A DNA stretch of 14,145 nucleotides from Acidimicrobiaceae bacterium. GTDB taxonomy: Bacteria; Actinomycetota; Acidimicrobiia; Acidimicrobiales; Bog-793. The first letter of the stretch is position 1. Every line of letters starts with the position of its first letter. A program made the translations under genes and the position numbers. Of the stretch, positions 12,892-14,145 are shown piece after piece. Under the pieces are notes generated by a model, which saw only the letters and a program-made list of their open reading frames with translations, was not told the origin of the DNA and ran no database searches. The stretch is from assembly GCA_025463965.1 (NCBI GenBank), contig JAODBN010000156.1, forward strand, positions 1 through 14,145, read 5' to 3'.

Positions 12892-14145
12892 ATGGCCATC
12901 ACGACCTCGCAGGCGCCCCCCGGCGCGGCCGCACCGCCCGACCGACGAATCCGTACCCGCCCGACGTGGCTGGGCCAGCACCTCGGCACGGCCCTCGTGC
13001 TCGCCGTGGGCGGCTACGCCCTCGGCCACTTCATCGGCAACACCATCGCCTTTGACTACAGCAACGTCTCGGGCAACGGCCAAGACGACACCGCGGTCGT
13101 GCTCGGCCTCGTGCTCGGGGTGGTGGGCTGGCTCGCCGGTGTAGGCGCGCTGAACTACCCGGCCGCCAAGCTGATCGGGCGTGAGCCGCTCCCGCCGGTC
13201 CAGGCGGAGAACTGGACCCGCTACTTCCGCATGTCGCTCGACCACAAGGTGGTGGGCCAGCAGTACGTGATCGGGGTGCTGCTGTTCCTCTTCACCGGTG
13301 GGCTGCTCGCCATGGGCATCCGCACCGAGCTGCTCAGCCCTTCGAGTCACATCTTCGGCCCCGGTACCTACATCTCCGTCGTCGGCGAGCACGGCACGAT
13401 GATGATGATGATGGCGTCGTCCATCGTCATCGGACCGCTCGGCAACTGGCTCGTGCCGCTCATGATCGGCTCACGGCGGATGGCCTTTCCTCGCGTCGAA
13501 GCCTTCTCCTTCTGGTGTTTCACCGCCGGCTACCTCGTGATCTTGACGGCGCTCCCGCTCGGCGGCTTCCCGACCGGCTGGACTGGTTACGCGCCGCTGC
13601 AGGAGCAGGCCATGTCGGGCATGGACTCCTACCTGGTCGGCTTCGCGGTGATCGGACTCGGCATGATCACCGCCGGGTTCAACCTGGCCTGCACGGTCAT
13701 CAACTACCGGGCGCCCGGCATGACCTGGGGCCGTACGCCGATCTTCGTGTGGTCGATCCTCGCCACCTCAGCGCTCCTGGTGCTCGCCACACCAACGCTC
13801 ATCGTCGCCTGCCTGCTCGGCATCCTCGACCGCACGGCCCAGACCGCCTTCTTCGTGACCGAGCACGGCGGCAACCAGTTCCTCTGGGAGAACCTGTTCT
13901 GGTTCTTCGGCCATCCCGAGGTGTACATCATGGCGATCCCCGGCTTCGGGATCGTCGCCGAGATGCTCCCGGTGTTCACCCGAAAGCCGCTGTTTGCCTA
14001 CCGTGTCGGGGCGGCCGGCATGGTCGGGGTGGCACTGCTGTCGTTCTTCGTGTGGCAGCACCACCTGTTCCAGAGCGGCATCAACCCGGACATGCGACCG
14101 CTGTTCATGCTCACCACCGAGCTGATCTCGGTTCCGACCGGCTTC
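12892..14145 (+). CDS. ctaD: Cytochrome c oxidase subunit I (3' end outside window), altered D-channel
   Basis: This is the catalytic haem-copper subunit; 418 residues are visible and no stop is reached. Core motifs: MSLDHKVVGQQY (114-125), haem-a ligand His167 in GEHGTMM, HPEVY (341-345; CuB His, channel Glu343 and the crosslinked Tyr345), and the CuB pair His390-His391 in VWQHHLF. SVPTGF closes the window just before the expected K-channel Lys. Two features are unusual. The loop usually read as IGAxDMAFPRxN is IGSRRMAFPRVE: the D-channel entrance Asp is Arg196 and the conserved Asn is Glu203. About 107 residues precede the core, with two extra hydrophobic segments (28-50 and 67-86). ATG 12892 has AGGAAGGA ending 11 nt upstream; a 57-nt gap separates it from coxB. 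Identification is secure; oxidase subtype is not assigned. Confidence 0.95.
   Translation, partial: MAITTSQAPPGAAAPPDRRIRTRPTWLGQHLGTALVLAVGGYALGHFIGNTIAFDYSNVSGNGQDDTAVVLGLVLGVVGWLAGVGALNYPAAKLIGREPLPPVQAENWTRYFRMSLDHKVVGQQYVIGVLLFLFTGGLLAMGIRTELLSPSSHIFGPGTYISVVGEHGTMMMMMASSIVIGPLGNWLVPLMIGSRRMAFPRVEAFSFWCFTAGYLVILTALPLGGFPTGWTGYAPLQEQAMSGMDSYLVGFAVIGLGMITAGFNLACTVINYRAPGMTWGRTPIFVWSILATSALLVLATPTLIVACLLGILDRTAQTAFFVTEHGGNQFLWENLFWFFGHPEVYIMAIPGFGIVAEMLPVFTRKPLFAYRVGAAGMVGVALLSFFVWQHHLFQSGINPDMRPLFMLTTELISVPTGF

Noticed and set aside
1..14145. CRISPR arrays, tRNA/rRNA genes, insertion sequences, phage or toxin-antitoxin genes
   Set aside because: I looked for spaced direct repeats, cloverleaf and transposase signatures and saw none; the only tandem repeat is the short coding array at 3224-3313.

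Overview
The window is GC-rich, densely packed bacterial DNA. It is most consistent with an actinobacterium (Actinomycetota), possibly Acidimicrobiia: many GTG starts, 1-8 nt gene overlaps, an RsrA-like zinc-binding anti-sigma-type protein, and a CtaG/SCO/aa3-oxidase cluster. The phylum is an inference from style and gene content; no rRNA gene is present. I see no tRNA, rRNA, CRISPR array, insertion sequence or phage gene.

Region 1 (1-5709, + strand) is a translation/RNA-modification operon: the 3' part of infB (IF-2), rbfA, a fused truB-ribF-like gene, def (peptide deformylase) and fmt (Met-tRNA formyltransferase). Together these cover initiation, 30S maturation, tRNA U55 pseudouridylation and formyl-methionine addition and removal. 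Oddities: one reading frame joins TruB to an FAD-synthetase (FMN adenylyltransferase) domain through a 15-bp tandem-repeat linker; the riboflavin-kinase half of RibF is missing or degenerate; and fmt has no ATG/GTG/TTG start at the expected place, only a CTG.

Region 2 (5756-10894) looks like a copper-delivery and oxidase-assembly unit with its own regulators. An ECF sigma factor lies on the minus strand. Divergent from it run a polytopic membrane protein fused to a SCO1-type copper chaperone domain, a secreted protein of unknown function with an Asp-box, a CtaG-family oxidase assembly protein, and a zinc-finger anti-sigma-like membrane protein. All four overlap or nearly touch, so they are probably one transcript. 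The sigma factor and the anti-sigma-like protein bracket the assembly genes and may be a regulatory pair.

Region 3 (10895-14145, + strand): a 306-nt intergenic region with a plausible promoter precedes a membrane-anchored cupredoxin that resembles a CuA domain with lost ligands, then coxB (subunit II with a complete CuA site) and ctaD (subunit I, cut by the window end). CtaD keeps the haem a, CuB and Glu (HPEVY) residues, but has Arg in place of the D-channel entrance Asp and Glu in place of a conserved Asn, and carries two extra N-terminal membrane helices.

The two halves of the oxidase story fit together: SCO and CtaG deliver copper, and the cupredoxin, CoxB and CtaD are the copper-containing respiratory proteins. 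The strongest candidates for novelty are the TruB-RibF fusion without a kinase, the membrane-SCO fusion, and the altered D-channel oxidase with its partner cupredoxin.
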